From NCBI GenBank assembly GCA_002118135.1, contig BDIU01000039.1, positions 363,514 to 427,513 on the forward strand: 64,000 nucleotides of DNA, read 5' to 3'. Shown piece by piece: positions 36,801 through 48,398 of the stretch. The position numbers and the translations under genes were made by a program. Origin of the DNA: Trebouxia sp. TZW2008. Taxonomy: Eukaryota > Chlorophyta > Trebouxiophyceae > Trebouxiales > Trebouxiaceae. Each line of letters starts with the position of its first letter. Positions within the stretch are counted from its first letter, which is position 1. The notes beneath the pieces were generated by a model, which did no database searches, was not told the origin of the DNA, and was given only the letters and a program-made list of their open reading frames with translations.

Positions 36801-39800
36801 ACGATCCCTCTGGCTTCTGCTTCTGGAGACATAGCCTGTGAAAGCCTTGCGAGAGGCTGCACCAAGTACGTCCTTTGCCAGGTCTTCTTGGATGCGGAGA
36901 TCCCTCTGGGCGTTTCTGACAGAATCCCGTTGCTGGATGCTGAATCTGTCTAGCTCGTAACTGAGGGCGTCTTCGACAGTCTGCAAAACAATGGGGAATG
37001 TAAGCCTTTGCTTCTGTCATGGACACTGTGGTAACTGTTGTGCTGTTGCAGAACATCAGGAATTTCAGATTGTGCATTTCTGAAAACCCAGACAGCAAAT
37101 GACAGCTCTGGCTCATACACACTTGCAGCAGCAAGTATAGCATTTGTGTGCCCATTCAAAAGATCTGTCCTGGAGTTCTGACAAATGGATCCAGGGACAA
37201 TGAAAGCACAGTACAGCACAGCACAGCACAGCACAGCACAGCACAGCACAGCACAGCACAGCACAGCACAGCACAGCACAGCACAGCACAGGACAGGTGC
37301 AGCAACAAAAAGGGCCTCACCGTTTGGAAGAGCCTGCCGCAGGTGTCTTTGTGGATGGCTTCAATGTCAGCCTTGGGCAAACATAGCAGCCGCCGCTGCT
37401 TGTTTAGCTCCTCTGCCTCTTCATCTACAGCAGCACCAGAGCAATTGTATCAGTTTGTGCAGACAAATGCCACAAGCAAGATGACATCGCAATCGAGCCA
37501 AGGTCAATGCATGACAATGGCTTCAATGTCAGCCTTGTTGGGCAGACACAGCAGCTGCCGGTGCTTGTTCAGCTCGTCTGTCTCTTCATCTACAACAGCA
37601 CCAAAGAAATGATATCAGTTTGTGCAGATGAATGCCACAAGCAAGATGACATCAGAATCGAGCCAAAATCAATGCATGACAATGGCTTCAATGTCAGCCT
37701 TGGGCAGACACAGCAGCTACCGTTGCTTGTTCAGCTCCTCTGCCTCTTTATCTACAACAGCACCAAAGAAATGATATCAGTTTGTGCAGATGAATGCCAC
37801 AAGCAAGATGACATCGGAATCGAGCCAAGGTCAATGCATGACAATGGCTTCAATGTCAGCCTTGTCAGGCAGACACAGCAGCTACCGTTGCTTGTTCAGC
37901 GCCTCTACCTCTTCATCTACAGGAGCGCCAAAACCAGAGCATTAGTTTGTGGAAATGAATGCCACAAGCAAGATGATGTCTGTAGGCATGAATCAGTGCC
38001 AGAGTCAATGCATGCAGATGGCTTCAACATCAGTCCTGAACAGGCACAGCAGTTGCCCCTGCTGATTGAAGGACTCCTAACCTAAACAGCATTCAAACTG
38101 CATTGGGAACTTTGGACACTTTGTTTGTTGACTGTGAGCCAATGTAAGTTCACGTGCCTGCTACATTCTTGCAACCTCCATATTGCAAAAATGCTGTCAT
38201 GTGCTCAATATCTCCAAGATGTACCTAAAATTTTGTTGCTCGCCTCGAGAATGGAGTCTGACTGCTGCCTGTACAGGTACTTGTGCAATGCTGAGGCAAT
38301 GCTGTCATGTGCTTCACAATGACGGCGGCTGTCTTTACCTGAGATCTTCTTGTTTGCCTCCAGAATGGAGTCTAACCGCTGCCTGTACAGGGACTTGTGC
38401 AAAGCTGAGGCGGCCTCTGTGTTAAACTTGAGCTTATCACACAGCTGCTGCAGTACAGCGGCCTTTGAAGGAGCCTTCTCAAGCCTGCCGCTTTGGTACT
38501 CATCCCGCAACAAACGCCTGCACAGACACAGTTGTATTTGTATCTGGATTTCAAGTTGCATTGCGTACTTCTGGCATCCAAGGTTGATTGTGTCCCGACA
38601 CTGCATTGATGAAACCCCGGTCTCCAAATGTTGTGAGCTCTGTGAACTTGTACAAATTGACCTGTAGATCTTGAAAGCGATCTCATCCCGCAAAGACTGC
38701 GCATCCTTCTGGCCTAGCCCTAACGTCTGTTGCAAGTTGGTCACATCTGACTCCAGTTGTGTCGTGAAGCTGCCCTCATTTTGCATCGCACTGCATTTCC
38801 AAATGCTGTGGCTTCCGTGCACGAATGCACACTGACCTGTCAATCTTTGACGCAGTTTCACATTCTGCTCCAGTTGAGTGGTAATGCTGCCCTGACTTGC
38901 AACATGCCACATCTCCAAATGCTGTATCTTCTGTGCACAAGTGCATACTGACCTGTAGATCGTTGGCGTAATCTCATCTCGCAGAGATTGGGCTTCCTTC
39001 TGGTCCAGCCCTAGCAACTGTTGCAAGTTGGTCACGTTTGACTCAACCTGACAAGCGAAGCTGCCTGCAGGCAAGATAGTGCATCCCCAAATCCCGCAGC
39101 TTTCGCACACTGATGCATACTGACCTGTAGATCTTTGACGTAATCTCATCTCGCAGAGATTGGGCTTTCTTCTGGCCTAGCCCTAGCAACTGCTGCAAGG
39201 TTGGTCACGTTTGACTCAACCTGACAAGTGAAACTGCCTGCAGGTGACATATAATGCAACCCCAAATCCTGCAGCTTTCATGCGCTGATGCTTACTGACC
39301 TGTAGATCTTTGATGTAATCTCATCTCGCAGAGTTTGGGCTTCCTTCTGACCCAGCCCTAGCGTCTGCTGCAAGTTGGTCACATCTGACTCGAGCTGAGT
39401 GGTAAAGCTGCCCTCAGCCTTCAGTGACTCCTCAACAAAGATACGGAACAGCTCCCGCAAATCCTTGTCGCCAGCAGTGTATTTACCGCCATATATGTTG
39501 GCAGGGGCTAAGCCCTTGGGCATGTTGGGCTGCTGTGACAGGTGCTCCAGCTGAGAGTTGAAGTCCAGGGCCTCTCGCACGGCCTGCAAGCAGTTGGAAC
39601 AACTCGAAAACAGAGCACGCTCAATCAAGACGCCTTTTTGGGTTTGCTGGGCAGTCACATGTAATACCCCAAAGAATACTTTCTGCTGAGATTTTGACAT
39701 ATTTGCCAGAGGATGCAGGCTGTGATAACATCCTACTTGAAAGGTCTTGAAAGAACGTATGCCTGCTATCAACCTTGCCTTTCATGAGAAATACGTCAAG

Positions 39801-42800
39801 CCTGAGTCTGTTGACCATTGACAGAGCCAAGCGTATCGTCGACAAGACTATGACAGTGACCAATATGGCACAAGCCAGGTAGTTGGCAGTAGCTGTGCTT
39901 GTTCCCACAACAGCGCAAAGTTGCATTCATTGAAGCATTCATTTCCAGTTGTGCTGGTATGCATTCTGTCGAGAGCAAAGCAAAAGGACCAATCTTGAGT
40001 GCCACCGACACATCCCACACACTATCGTCAAGCTAGGTCAGACCCCACAAAGGTCTGGCAGGGATGCAACCTCTGACAAGACTCCCCAAAGATCCCCTGC
40101 AAAGTTCCCTCAGAAGACCCACCTGAACAGCTGGGGAGTAGTCCCTGACTCGTGTCCTCTTCTTCATGGCATCTAGGGCAGTTCCGAGACACCGCTCCAG
40201 CTTGGCCCTGGCAGCTTCCCGTACTACTTCCTGGGCAATTTCATCACTGAGCTGCACTCTGTCTTGGGTTTCCTTCAGCTCTTGAAGGAACGCCTGGTCA
40301 GCCTGCAACAGGAACATGCCAGATTCAACACATGTTAATGTGTTTGACAGAGACATTGCTAGCTGCCTGAAAGCTTGATGGGCAATTTCATCATTGAGTT
40401 GCACTTTGTCTTGCGCTTCCTTCAGCTGTTGAAGGAAAACCCGGTCAGCCTGCAACAAGAATATGGCTGATTCAACACATGTCTAAGATGCTTGATGTAG
40501 ACAATGCTAGCTCACTGAAAGCTTGATGGGCGATTTCAACATTGAGCGGCACTCTGTTTTGGTACTCCTTCAGCTCTTGTAGGAACGTCTGGTCAGCCTG
40601 CAACAGGATCATGGCTGGTGCAAAACCCTTTTGACAAAGACATTGAGGCACATGTTACGAAGCTTCAGGTACAGCAAACATCACAATGGCGTAGGAGGAG
40701 TCATTGTGCGAAGCCATGTGACACTTCATTTGCTTTGCACAAGGTTTACCCTCCTCAGGGTCTGTTAAGCAGCCATGGGACTGATTTGGCCGTGTGGGGC
40801 TCTTTCTGATGCTGTCACATAGCATGCTGGGGTGTACAGGAAAGTCATCATGCATGATTGTTTCACAATCTCTAGGCAGACGTGCTGTGACACTGTGTTG
40901 CCAACATCCTGTGGACGCAGCTGCTTTTGGTTCAGTCATGCCTTTTGCCAGGTCTATAGGTGCAATGTCTTTGTCAAACAGCTCCTCAACGCTGACAAAC
41001 AGCTCATTGGTACCAAAAAGTGTGCATGCAGTCACAAAAGCGTACCTGAAGTTCACCACCATGAGCCTTGATGTAGTTGTCAAACAGCTCCTTAGCGCTG
41101 TCACGGCGCATGATATCAATAGTAGCTGGCTGGATGCCCAACATTCGCCGCAAGGGCAGCAAGAAAGATGCTTGGGTTGCGCCAAACACCAGGTAGGACA
41201 CATAGATCAGCCTACTCAGTGCCCTTTTCTGCTCAGAGCCTGAACAGCATACAATGAACTGCTGATAACAGACTCTTGAGGCCAGTTGTTCATGTTGTGC
41301 AAAGCAGCACATGTCCTGTGATCAGAGCATGGGTATCAGGAAAGATGCTTGGGTTGCGCCAAACACCAGATAGGACACATAGATCAGCCTACCCAGTGCC
41401 CTCTTCTGCTCAGAGCCTGAACAGCATACAATGAACTGCTGATAACGGACTCTTGAGGCCAGTTGTTCATGTTGTGCAAAGCAGCACATGTCCTGTGATC
41501 AGAGCATGGGTATCAGGGAAGATGCCTGTGTAGCTCCAAACACCAGCCTACTCAGTGACCTTTTCTGCTCAGAGCCTGAACAGCAGAGATTATAATGATT
41601 GGGATAGTGATCAACATTGTGTCAGCAATCAGGGAAAAGCTTTCTGTGCACAATAGAATCAAGAAAGCTGCTTCTTGTGCACCGAGCACATCGTCTAAGA
41701 CATACACCAGCTGAATGTCTGCTCAAAGCATGCACAGTTGCTTGTGCCAGATCCGTGCTCGATGGTTGTAAAGTATGCAATAACGTGTTCAATCACGCCT
41801 AGCTGCATGACAAAATAGTGAAGAATTTGCTGTGTGATGATGGTCTGATGAAAGTGCATACAAAGACAATGCAACGCAGGGATGCACTGTTACATCCCCT
41901 GATGTATACTGTGCTGCTGTTTTTGAACAGTCACGCACTGGCAACATTCAACAAAAATTTGCAGTTATTCAGCACGTTCTGATGCTCTGTGACTCACGTC
42001 ACACACTTGTATATCACTGCTGACACACGGACGCCAACAAATCACGCCCTCCACAAGACATACCGCACTTCACTGACTCAAGCTCTGACATAGTAATAAT
42101 TTGCATATGATAAACTGTACATCAGGTTTGATTTCGCCCTATGACACAAGCTGCAAACAACTATGCGCATCACGGTTTACTGTCAGTGCGTCTGTAGTCG
42201 AGATAGCTCAAAGCTGTACTGTGCTGTGCAGTTGCTGAGCTACCACTGATAGTCACAAGCGACAATGCAAAGCGTGATGATTTCTAGGTGAAACGTTGCG
42301 AAACTCCTTGAACAAGCAGACTCAGCAGGTGAGCATCAGGACCCAGTATGGTGGTTTGTTGTGGGTTCTGGATGGTGTACCTGCTGAGCTAGAGCTGATA
42401 GTTGCGAGCTACAAAGCAAACACAACGACTTCCAGTTCAAAGGAAGCAAAATACCTGGAAAAGATCAGAAAAAGCAAGTGTGCATCAGGAATCAGTGTGG
42501 AGATTCTTTGTGGGCTTTTGGATGGTGTACAGTAAGCTCTCTTGACAAGGACACTCAATGTAAGGACGATCTTGATGTAAGGACAATGCCGTTGGTAACC
42601 AATCACTGCTTTCTGACTGCAGTGGGCCCTGTGAGTAAGGACAATTTCAATGTAAGAACCAACTTTTTTGGTTACCAAAGCAGTCGTTACAAAGAGAGGT
42701 TACTGTGCCTGCAGAACGGATGTCTCTGGAACTGGTTTCTGTCTTGTCCCTCTGGAAGCGGCGGGCTATGTTCATGTGCACTTCTGCTGCTGCTGTGTTC

Positions 42801-45426
42801 TCCAAACCCAACGCATCCCTGAACTGCCGCAACTGCTGTGGCTCATTGCCCCTGCAACAACAAACGGTCTGAGCACAGTCAGATGCACTAGCATATCTCT
42901 CTTCTGCCAATCACCGCATGCTTGAACAAAGGCACTTGCTATGCCTCATCAGCCCAGCAGCATAGCACTTTTTCAGCACAGTCAAACTTCTGCAGCTGCT
43001 GTGTTCTCCAAACCCTGTGCATCTCTGAGCTGCTGCAGCTGTTGTGGCTCATTGCCCCTGCAACACAACATCTCAAGCATTGGACCAACACTCATCTATG
43101 CTGGCGTAGACCTAGGCTCGGTGCAGCTCGAGCTTAGGTCGAGGTTCACCAATGCTGACATGAAACTTACAGTGAAACCTTGTTGCTGTGGCATTGCAGC
43201 TGTGGTAATGCAGTGGTATCTTTGGGCTAAGGAGCTGTCAGCTAAAGCATCTGATGTGGCTGTGACTGCAATTCAGCTAGTTGCTGAGCTGCCTCTGCCT
43301 GCTCAATTGATACTGAACACTGCATTGCTGCCCCATGCTGGCCGTGAATTCAGTGAACACTGACTGATGTGGCACTCTAGCTACGGTCATACAGTGATGC
43401 CCAAGGCTAATGGACTGTCAACTGAAGTGTCTGACGCGCTGTGACTGCCATTCGTGCATTGTGGCCTGCCTGTCCCATGCCTCTGCTCAGTACTGTATTG
43501 CTGCCTCACAAATGAATGTCAGCAGACATGTATTGCTGTGGCTTTGCAGCTGTGGTGTTGCAGTGATGTCTATGTCTAGAGCAGCAGCGGCTGTCACACA
43601 GCACAAAGCAAACAGCGCTGAACAGATGTTCTGTTGAATTTTATGTTCCGCCCTTGTCACCTTCATGTCTCAGTGTCTGAACACAGACAAGGCTGAATTC
43701 TTACAGGGTGGAAGCACTTTGGGAGAAGGGTGTGAAGCCTGACACAGCAAGCTGAGTGTGACCGCGGTTGTGTGCTCAAGCCACTGCCTAAACACAAGCT
43801 TGCAGATGTCTTTGTTGGCTGTCCTGAATGCTACCATCGATACTTGCGTAGTGCTGATGCTGGTGCCATCCATATGGCATTGCTCCTGCTGCTGCTGCTG
43901 CTGCCGCCGCCGCTGCTGCCGCCGCTTCTTACTGCTGCTGCCGACTTGCTGGAATGCTGACTTGCGCTTTGCCCTTGCACGATCCTTGCACGACCCTTGC
44001 ACAATCCTTGTCGGGAGCAATGCCATGCAAACACATGCATCATGCTCATTTGCAACCAAATCTGTGCCACAATGAGCACTGTTCAACAGGCACGACTGCA
44101 AGAACATGAAAGCAGGCAAATCGTGCCAAAATGTTACCTCACTCACCTATTTCGGTGGCAACACAGTGATGATCATATCGCACAATGACACGTGCACAGT
44201 ACTCACGTGAGGGGTGTGTCATCTGTGGGAATCAGCGCAGCCAAGAACTCGCTGTAGAGCTGCTGCAGATCTGTAATATGGCTCTGGTTGAAGTTCACGC
44301 CGTACTTGCTGCCAATTGCTTTGACTTCATCTGCACTGATGCTGCCTGGGTCTTCCCGCTGCATCAGGTCATTGTACAGTGCAACAGAAGCTGCTTGGCT
44401 GCGCTTTTCCCGTCCCTGAGTCACTGCCACTGTAGCAACTGCGCCCGCAACTGCTGCTCCTGCTGCTGTGCCGAGATTTCTGTACTTTGCTGCAGCAAAT
44501 CAGCAAAATGACATGGTGACAGATCCACTGTCGTCATGCGTCAACTACTGCCAAGGATGCTGTGTTTTGCTGCAGCAAATGAGCGGAACAAGATGTAGAT
44601 GCAGTGCAACATGGTCAGTCATGAGATGAAGCAAAGGCGATGACAAGTTAGAGGCAATGTTGGTCAAGATGCATAAGTCTGCTGTACACAGATTGAATGC
44701 TTGGCAGGCAACACATGCAGCACATGCAGAGCCCTTCTCAATATGTGCATTGCAACGTTGTATTACTGTGCAGCTTGAAATGAAGTCTGAACATGCATGA
44801 AGCCTTGTAATGTCATCACAACCACTTCCGACAACACTCTGCGCTGTCAGCACAGTCCTTGACTGGGCATCTGGTGTGTGCAATGCACAGCATGCAAGTG
44901 TTGCATGCGCTGGCTGCTCACACCTGGTGCTTTGCTGCCAGCTGTGAAGCCCAACGCACCAGCAGCAGTGACTAGCAGCAATGCAGCTGCATAGAATGCT
45001 GCTCCTGGCAAATTAGCTAATGCCTTTTGCGTGCCATCCAGCTGCTTTGGCTGCCTGAAAGGGTTCTGCAGGCATGTTGCCAAGGTCTTGCGAGTTGCAT
45101 TGAACAATGTCATTAGCACCAGTAAGGACATTTGCAGGCATGCTCACCTGCTTGGCAGCATGGCACAGCAGCCTGCCCTGTCGTGGCACGACTGGGCGAG
45201 GAAGTTCAGGTCGGTGACCAGCAAAGTCTCTGCGAGATCCCAAGCTGTGTCTTGTCCCCAGGTGTCTTGCGTATAGGTCGCGCCTGGCAAACAGAGTTGG
45301 CGAGCTGCAACTAGGGCTGTTGTGAGCGTTCACGGGTCGCGCGACACCGTACATGCACGCCGGCCTCAGGCCGGTGCATGCCTTGCCTGCACTCATTGCT
45401 ACAGTGCTGACGCTGTGACCGCGCAC
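30814..45426 (-). CDS. TIC110: TIC110, plastid inner-envelope import translocon protein, with many introns
   Basis: TIC110 sits in the chloroplast inner envelope and provides the stromal scaffold for chaperones during protein import. The 45426-45150 exon codes a basic, Ser/Arg-rich transit-peptide-like N-terminus. The exon at about 45053-44930 codes a hydrophobic segment (AFYAAALLLVTAAGALGF). Downstream, recognised TIC110-like segments include EVKAIGSKYGVN (44.2-44.5 kb), QFRDALGLENTAAAEVHMNIARR (42.8 kb), LIYVSYLVFGATQASFLLP (41.1-41.25 kb), LELNDEIAxxxxR helices (40.2 kb), VEDALSYELDRFSIQQRD (36.8-36.95 kb), GKMGLTKQQAEKIIKG (32.4 kb) and the C-terminal exon 31029-30814 ending LEVEEDDSSFF. 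Start at ATG 45426 or the in-frame ATG 45396. Individual exons in repeat-filled parts are uncertain because copies compete with originals. Confidence 0.9.
32240..33015 (-). repeat. TIC110 array: copies of the KMGLTKQQAEKI exon start
   Basis: The exon part encoding ILASGTLTKENTEFLEEMRGKMGLTKQQAEKIIKG (minus strand, about 32515-32370) recurs at about 32690-32560 (frameshifted), 32860-32740 (strongly degraded) and 33010-32930 (trace). Each is preceded by a CTGCAG acceptor-like end. Confidence 0.88.
34022..34735 (-). repeat. TIC110 127-bp tandem array (KEINLAKDLQ exon)
   Basis: Units begin (plus-strand marker TACAGCAGGAA) at 34022, 34149, 34276 and 34632; the first spacings are exactly 127. Units 1 and 2 are highly similar. 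Between 34390 and 34630 two more eroded units are visible from their GACTGCAG-CATGCCATT remnants. Each carries QSQKEINLAKDLQL and the DRQDIYRNFLLYC end. Confidence 0.93.
35540..36430 (-). repeat. TIC110 array: EIAELMAKAKADMDKE exon copies
   Basis: Five copies of the Ala/Lys/Glu-rich coding piece (minus strand TxCTGCAGAGCTGATGGC... core) lie near 35550-35690, 35785-35875, 35955-36055, 36130-36235 and 36350-36420. Only the first stays fully open; the others carry frameshifts. Confidence 0.85.
37212..37290. repeat. (ACAGC)n pentanucleotide microsatellite
   Basis: About 16 nearly perfect 5-base units sit in a TIC110 intron. On the sense (minus) strand it is GCTGT-rich. The Leu-Cys-Cys-Ala-Val repeats in all frames are by-products. 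Confidence 0.97.
37340..38085 (-). repeat. TIC110 ~165-bp array: NKQRRLLCLPKADIEAI exon
   Basis: Five units carrying ATGGCTTCAATGTCAGCCTT (plus strand) start near 37355, 37515, 37680, 37843 and 38010, spacing about 162-167. The first belongs to the exon with CGRLFQTV; the others lie on its acceptor side and are nearly the same as each other apart from small indels. Confidence 0.92.
38215..38420 (-). repeat. TIC110 two-unit array: LHKSLYRQRLDSILEANKKI exon
   Basis: The coding piece at about 38405-38335 recurs at about 38290-38220 (LHKYLYRQQSDSILEASNKI), about 115 bases downstream on the donor side. Confidence 0.88.
38655..39420 (-). repeat. TIC110 ~174-bp array of whole-exon copies (TNLQQTLGLGQKEAQ)
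   Basis: Donor marks (plus ACCTGT) occur at 39298, 39123, 38951, 38835 and 38660, spacing 175, 172, 116 and 175. Four of five units keep the SDVTNLQQTLGLGQKEAQSLRDEI coding piece, an acceptor-like CCTGCAG and the CAG|GTCAGT donor. The units near 39050-38951 and 38770-38660 have open frames, so this array could supply alternative exons. Confidence 0.9.
40200..40615 (-). repeat. TIC110 ~145-bp array: FLQELKETQDRVQLSDEIA exon
   Basis: Three units, at about 40230-40315, 40375-40455 and 40520-40605. All begin after a GTTGCAGGCTGAC-type acceptor and keep the LKExQDxVQLxDEIA coding piece; the third is frame-damaged. Confidence 0.88.
41165..41590 (-). repeat. TIC110 177-bp near-identical tandem duplication
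   Basis: 41165-41341 and 41342-41518 differ by only about four substitutions; a third, truncated unit follows to 41586. Each holds a GCTCTGAGCAG acceptor and the start of the exon RALxRLIYVSYLVFGATQASF. This is the youngest array in the window. Confidence 0.95.
41600..42529 (-). other. TIC110 intron without recognised exons
   Basis: About 0.9 kb. A GATGGTGTAC segment is repeated near 42370 and 42521. No coding piece of TIC110 is recognised. Confidence 0.5.
42530..42705. mobile_element. Possible 176-bp pogo/Tc1-type MITE
   Basis: The left end CAGTAAGCTCTCTTGACA matches the reverse complement of the right end (CAGTAACCTCTCTTTGTA) at 14 of 18 positions. The interior is made of short AATGTAAGGAC-type direct repeats and a TTGGTAACCAA/TTGGTTACCAA inverted pair. 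TA precedes the left end; a matching TA on the right is not kept. It has no coding capacity and sits in a TIC110 intron. Confidence 0.5.
42755..43075 (-). repeat. TIC110 copy of the QFRDALGLENTAAAE exon start
   Basis: The exon start at about 42865-42760 has a degraded copy at about 43070-42985 (CTGCAGCTGCTGTGTTCTCCAAACCC shared, in two pieces), offset about 205 bases on the acceptor side. Confidence 0.85.
43881..43944. repeat. CTG/CCG trinucleotide tract in TIC110 intron
   Basis: An imperfect run of CTG and CCG triplets. Gln/Arg- or Leu-rich ORFs across it are by-products. Confidence 0.9.
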
Positions 45427-45764
45427 ACGACGTCAAGGCCGCCGAGTAGCAGTTTTGCTTGTCGCGGTGAGTCAGCGAACTCGCTTCTCGGTCAAAACCC
45501 TGCTTGCATCCATGATCCATTTTACTGTATCTCTAGGGTATTAGACAAGCCATCCACATGAGTTCTCACGTGGTAAGCGTCGCGATTATTCACCACGAGA
45601 TAGCTTGGCACGCACGGCATGCAAGATTGCTGCAGCATTGCATTGCGACAATAATCCTGACGTGTCGCCGTCCTTTATTGACGTCACTTGAGCTTGATAC
45701 TACCCAGGGCGCCTTCGAGTTGCAGTCAGTTTCAGAGTTAGCCGCCGAGTCGACCCTTTCGGCC
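45427..45764. promoter_or_regulatory. Divergent promoter region, TIC110 / EF-hand gene
   Basis: 338 bases between the outer start codons of two plastid-protein genes. This arrangement could couple their expression. No element is recognised. Confidence 0.6.
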
Positions 45765-47875
45765 ATGTCGCAGATCCTCGCTTTTCAGTCTGGGGTCTTG
45801 CAGAGCAGCAGATCATGCTGTAATGCCGGGCAGCAGCGCGCTTGTGCGACGCATAGGGCTCGCTTGGCGCAGCGTGGACAGAGAAGACAGCTTGTGGTCA
45901 GAGCAAAAGAGGACGGAGAGGAGAAGGGGGAGAAGATCGATAAACGAAAGATTACTGAGAAGACCAACAAGCTTGTCGAGGGCATGAAGAAAGGAGGCAT
46001 CGATCAAGACACTGCTCAGAGAATTTTGGACACCTGGGAGAAGACCGGCGCAACCTCGACCGATGCTCTTCGCAGATTACTATTGGGCAGGTCTCTCAGA
46101 ACTGTCGGCGTTGTTCTGTTCCAGCTTGCCTTGGACGCTGGAGCTGCTTATGGATCCTACAACTCAGCAAGGTAAGCTGTGCATCCCTGCTGCGTTCCTG
46201 TTGTGTCAGTCTATGCCTCCGCCTGCGTCTGGACTTGTGCCACACACACCTAGCACCTTTGCTCAAAAGCATGACATATGATTACTATTGTTGCATCTTT
46301 GTTGCAGATATGTAGGGCAAGAGCAGTTCTTTGGCAAGATTGTTGTGGAGTACGGGGCATACTTTCTAGCCAGCTACTTTGCTATTGGTGTGATTTTCGA
46401 CACCTTCACTCTGGGTGTCATAGCAGCTTCAGCGATTCAGTACAGCACAAATACCGAAGCATTCCAGGCAGCTATCAAAGAAGTTGCTGGTAGCAGCAAA
46501 CGCGGCCCAAACATCAATGTTGTGGAGAAAGCTCAGACAGCAGTCAATGCTGTGAAGGTTGCATCAGCCTTGAATCAGATCTCTGGCCTGCTTAAGGTCA
46601 GCACGTATGCATTACCTTTCAATCTGTGCTTTCCTCACGCTTTGCTTTCATATCAACTTCTGTTCTCAAGTGCACAATTATGTTCCTTTGTAGCATGCTT
46701 CATCCCACGCCAAACATTACATGACTTGCATGTGAATCCCCTGTTGACAACATGGTGCGTCATGTGGCTCGCATGTGCACACATGGTCGTGCATTAAAAC
46801 ATGCGGCAGTGGCATTACAGCAAAGATGATGCCCACGCTACTCTGGGTGCAGTTTCATCTGACATTGCATGTGTTTCTGCAGCAAGAAAAGGCTGAAGCG
46901 TCAACCCTCAGGAATCTGTCTGCACTGCTGACGCTCAGCAAAGCCAAAGAAGCATATGGCTTCAATCCAGACAAGTACAACCTGACTGACAAGGATGCAG
47001 CTGAGATTGCTGCTATCTTCAGCAAATACGATTTGAATGACGACATGCGACTTGAAGAGCTGGAGTTGAGGCGTCTAGCGTAAGGTTCTTTGCTGCAGAT
47101 CAACTCTCAACTTGCATGCATACAATGGATGTCACCGTTCTGACAATCAGCACTTCAGTACTGTTTTGACATGCCTATAAGCATGCTGGCCGTGCATGGG
47201 CACGTACATGGTTCCCAACGAGCGTTGCAAATTTGTTGGAAATGGTGCCTGTCTTCCTAAATTGCTGCTGACGCCATGAGCCTACATATGCTCACGCCTT
47301 CATGAATTGTACCGCTGGCTTTCTTGGCCACTGGTGTGCTGACTCGTTCAGCGGACATGGTGCCAAAGCGCACGCGCAGAGTTTTTTGACAGGCAGCACA
47401 GGCCAAAAGTGTTTGATTCCGCATGCGCAGATCACAACAGAACATCAACTTGGATGACAATGAGTTGACAGCAGCGATGAAGCTGCTGGACAAGCGTGGC
47501 AGTGGCTACATCGAGTTTGATGAGTTTGTTGACTGGTGGGTGAACAAGGTAGGAAGATGCTACTTTAGCAATGACAACATATACAGAAAATATGAATCTA
47601 TGCAACACCTCGCTTTGTGTATGTTGCATGTGCATGACTGACTGAAACTCCATGCAAAGTCTCTCGCTTCAAAATGTTTGAAAGTGCTGTCGATCTTTCC
47701 CATTCTTTGCTGAGCACTCTAGCATTTCTTCCACATAGAGTCACATCATGCTGTGCACAAAGCGCTGTTTTTGCCTGCTGGTAAAAATTGCTAGCTGCCA
47801 TGCATCAGGAAAGTGCTTACAAGTTCTATATTGTGCTTGCAGATTGAGCCACAGAACAAGGAAATCAAGGTCTGA
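45765..47875 (+). CDS. Plastid-targeted EF-hand protein with membrane-like helices
   Basis: Five exons (45765-46171, 46308-46596, 46883-47079, 47431-47548, 47843-47875) close in phase to 347 residues. Residues 1 to about 45 are Ser/Arg/Gln-rich with few acids, like a transit peptide, followed by a charged EKGEKIDKRKITEKTNKL helix. Two hydrophobic stretches (TVGVVLFQLALDAGAAYG and YGAYFLASYFAIGVIF then FTLGVIAAS) may span or lie on a membrane. The C-terminal third has two EF-hand loops: DLNDDMRLEELE, with good ligand positions, and DKRGSGYIEFDE, with Arg at position 3. A calcium-responsive envelope or thylakoid protein is an inference; I do not recognise a named family member. The start at ATG 45765 is the one that yields the transit-like N-terminus. 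Confidence 0.82.
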
Positions 47876-48398
47876 ACCAGCTGGCAGTCATCTGCTGCAA
47901 TTGTTGCCGGGCAGGGTTTGTGAAGATACAGTGAACAGTACTGGGCAGTGCAGTGGTGATGATTTCATTTGTCTTGCAAACATTTCATGCATTACAGTAC
48001 ATTTTGTTCAACGATCAATTCAGTGTGTCATGCTGCGTGCCACAACAGTGACCTGGGCAGTGAAGAATGCACTCTTTGACGTTAGACTCGCTGTTTGAAA
48101 CGCTGCTCTTTGTGGCATGCGGGATTCAGGCTGGAAGCTTGCTATCTGCGCTGGAAAGGCCCAAAACTTGCAAGACTTAAAACGCATGATGAATGTCCAT
48201 CCTATGCTGGATCATAATCTAATGACATTTGTTGGTAAAATTTGAATTTGCGTGACTTGACAATCTGTGCGTGCGTTTGTGCTTGTGGATTTATCTGCGC
48301 ACTTGACACTCGACTTCCAGGGACGCTGCCGTCGCATGCAATTTTCAGCGGCGGCAAGCAGCGTTGCGATCTAGTGCGGTTCTGCTACACGACTCCTC
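47876..48398. other. Intergenic region between two co-directional plus-strand genes
   Basis: About 520 bases. This is the only same-strand gene neighbour pair in the window. It should contain the EF-hand 3' end and the promoter of the next gene; nothing specific is seen. Confidence 0.55.

Noticed and set aside
37148..37612. ORFs with Leu-Cys-Cys-Ala-Val or Ser-Thr-Ala-Gln-His repeats
   Set aside because: They are translations of the (ACAGC)n microsatellite in a TIC110 intron, open in all frames because the unit lacks stops.
43670..44146. Gln/Arg-rich protein on the minus strand
   Set aside because: It is driven by the CTG/CCG triplet tract within a TIC110 intron.
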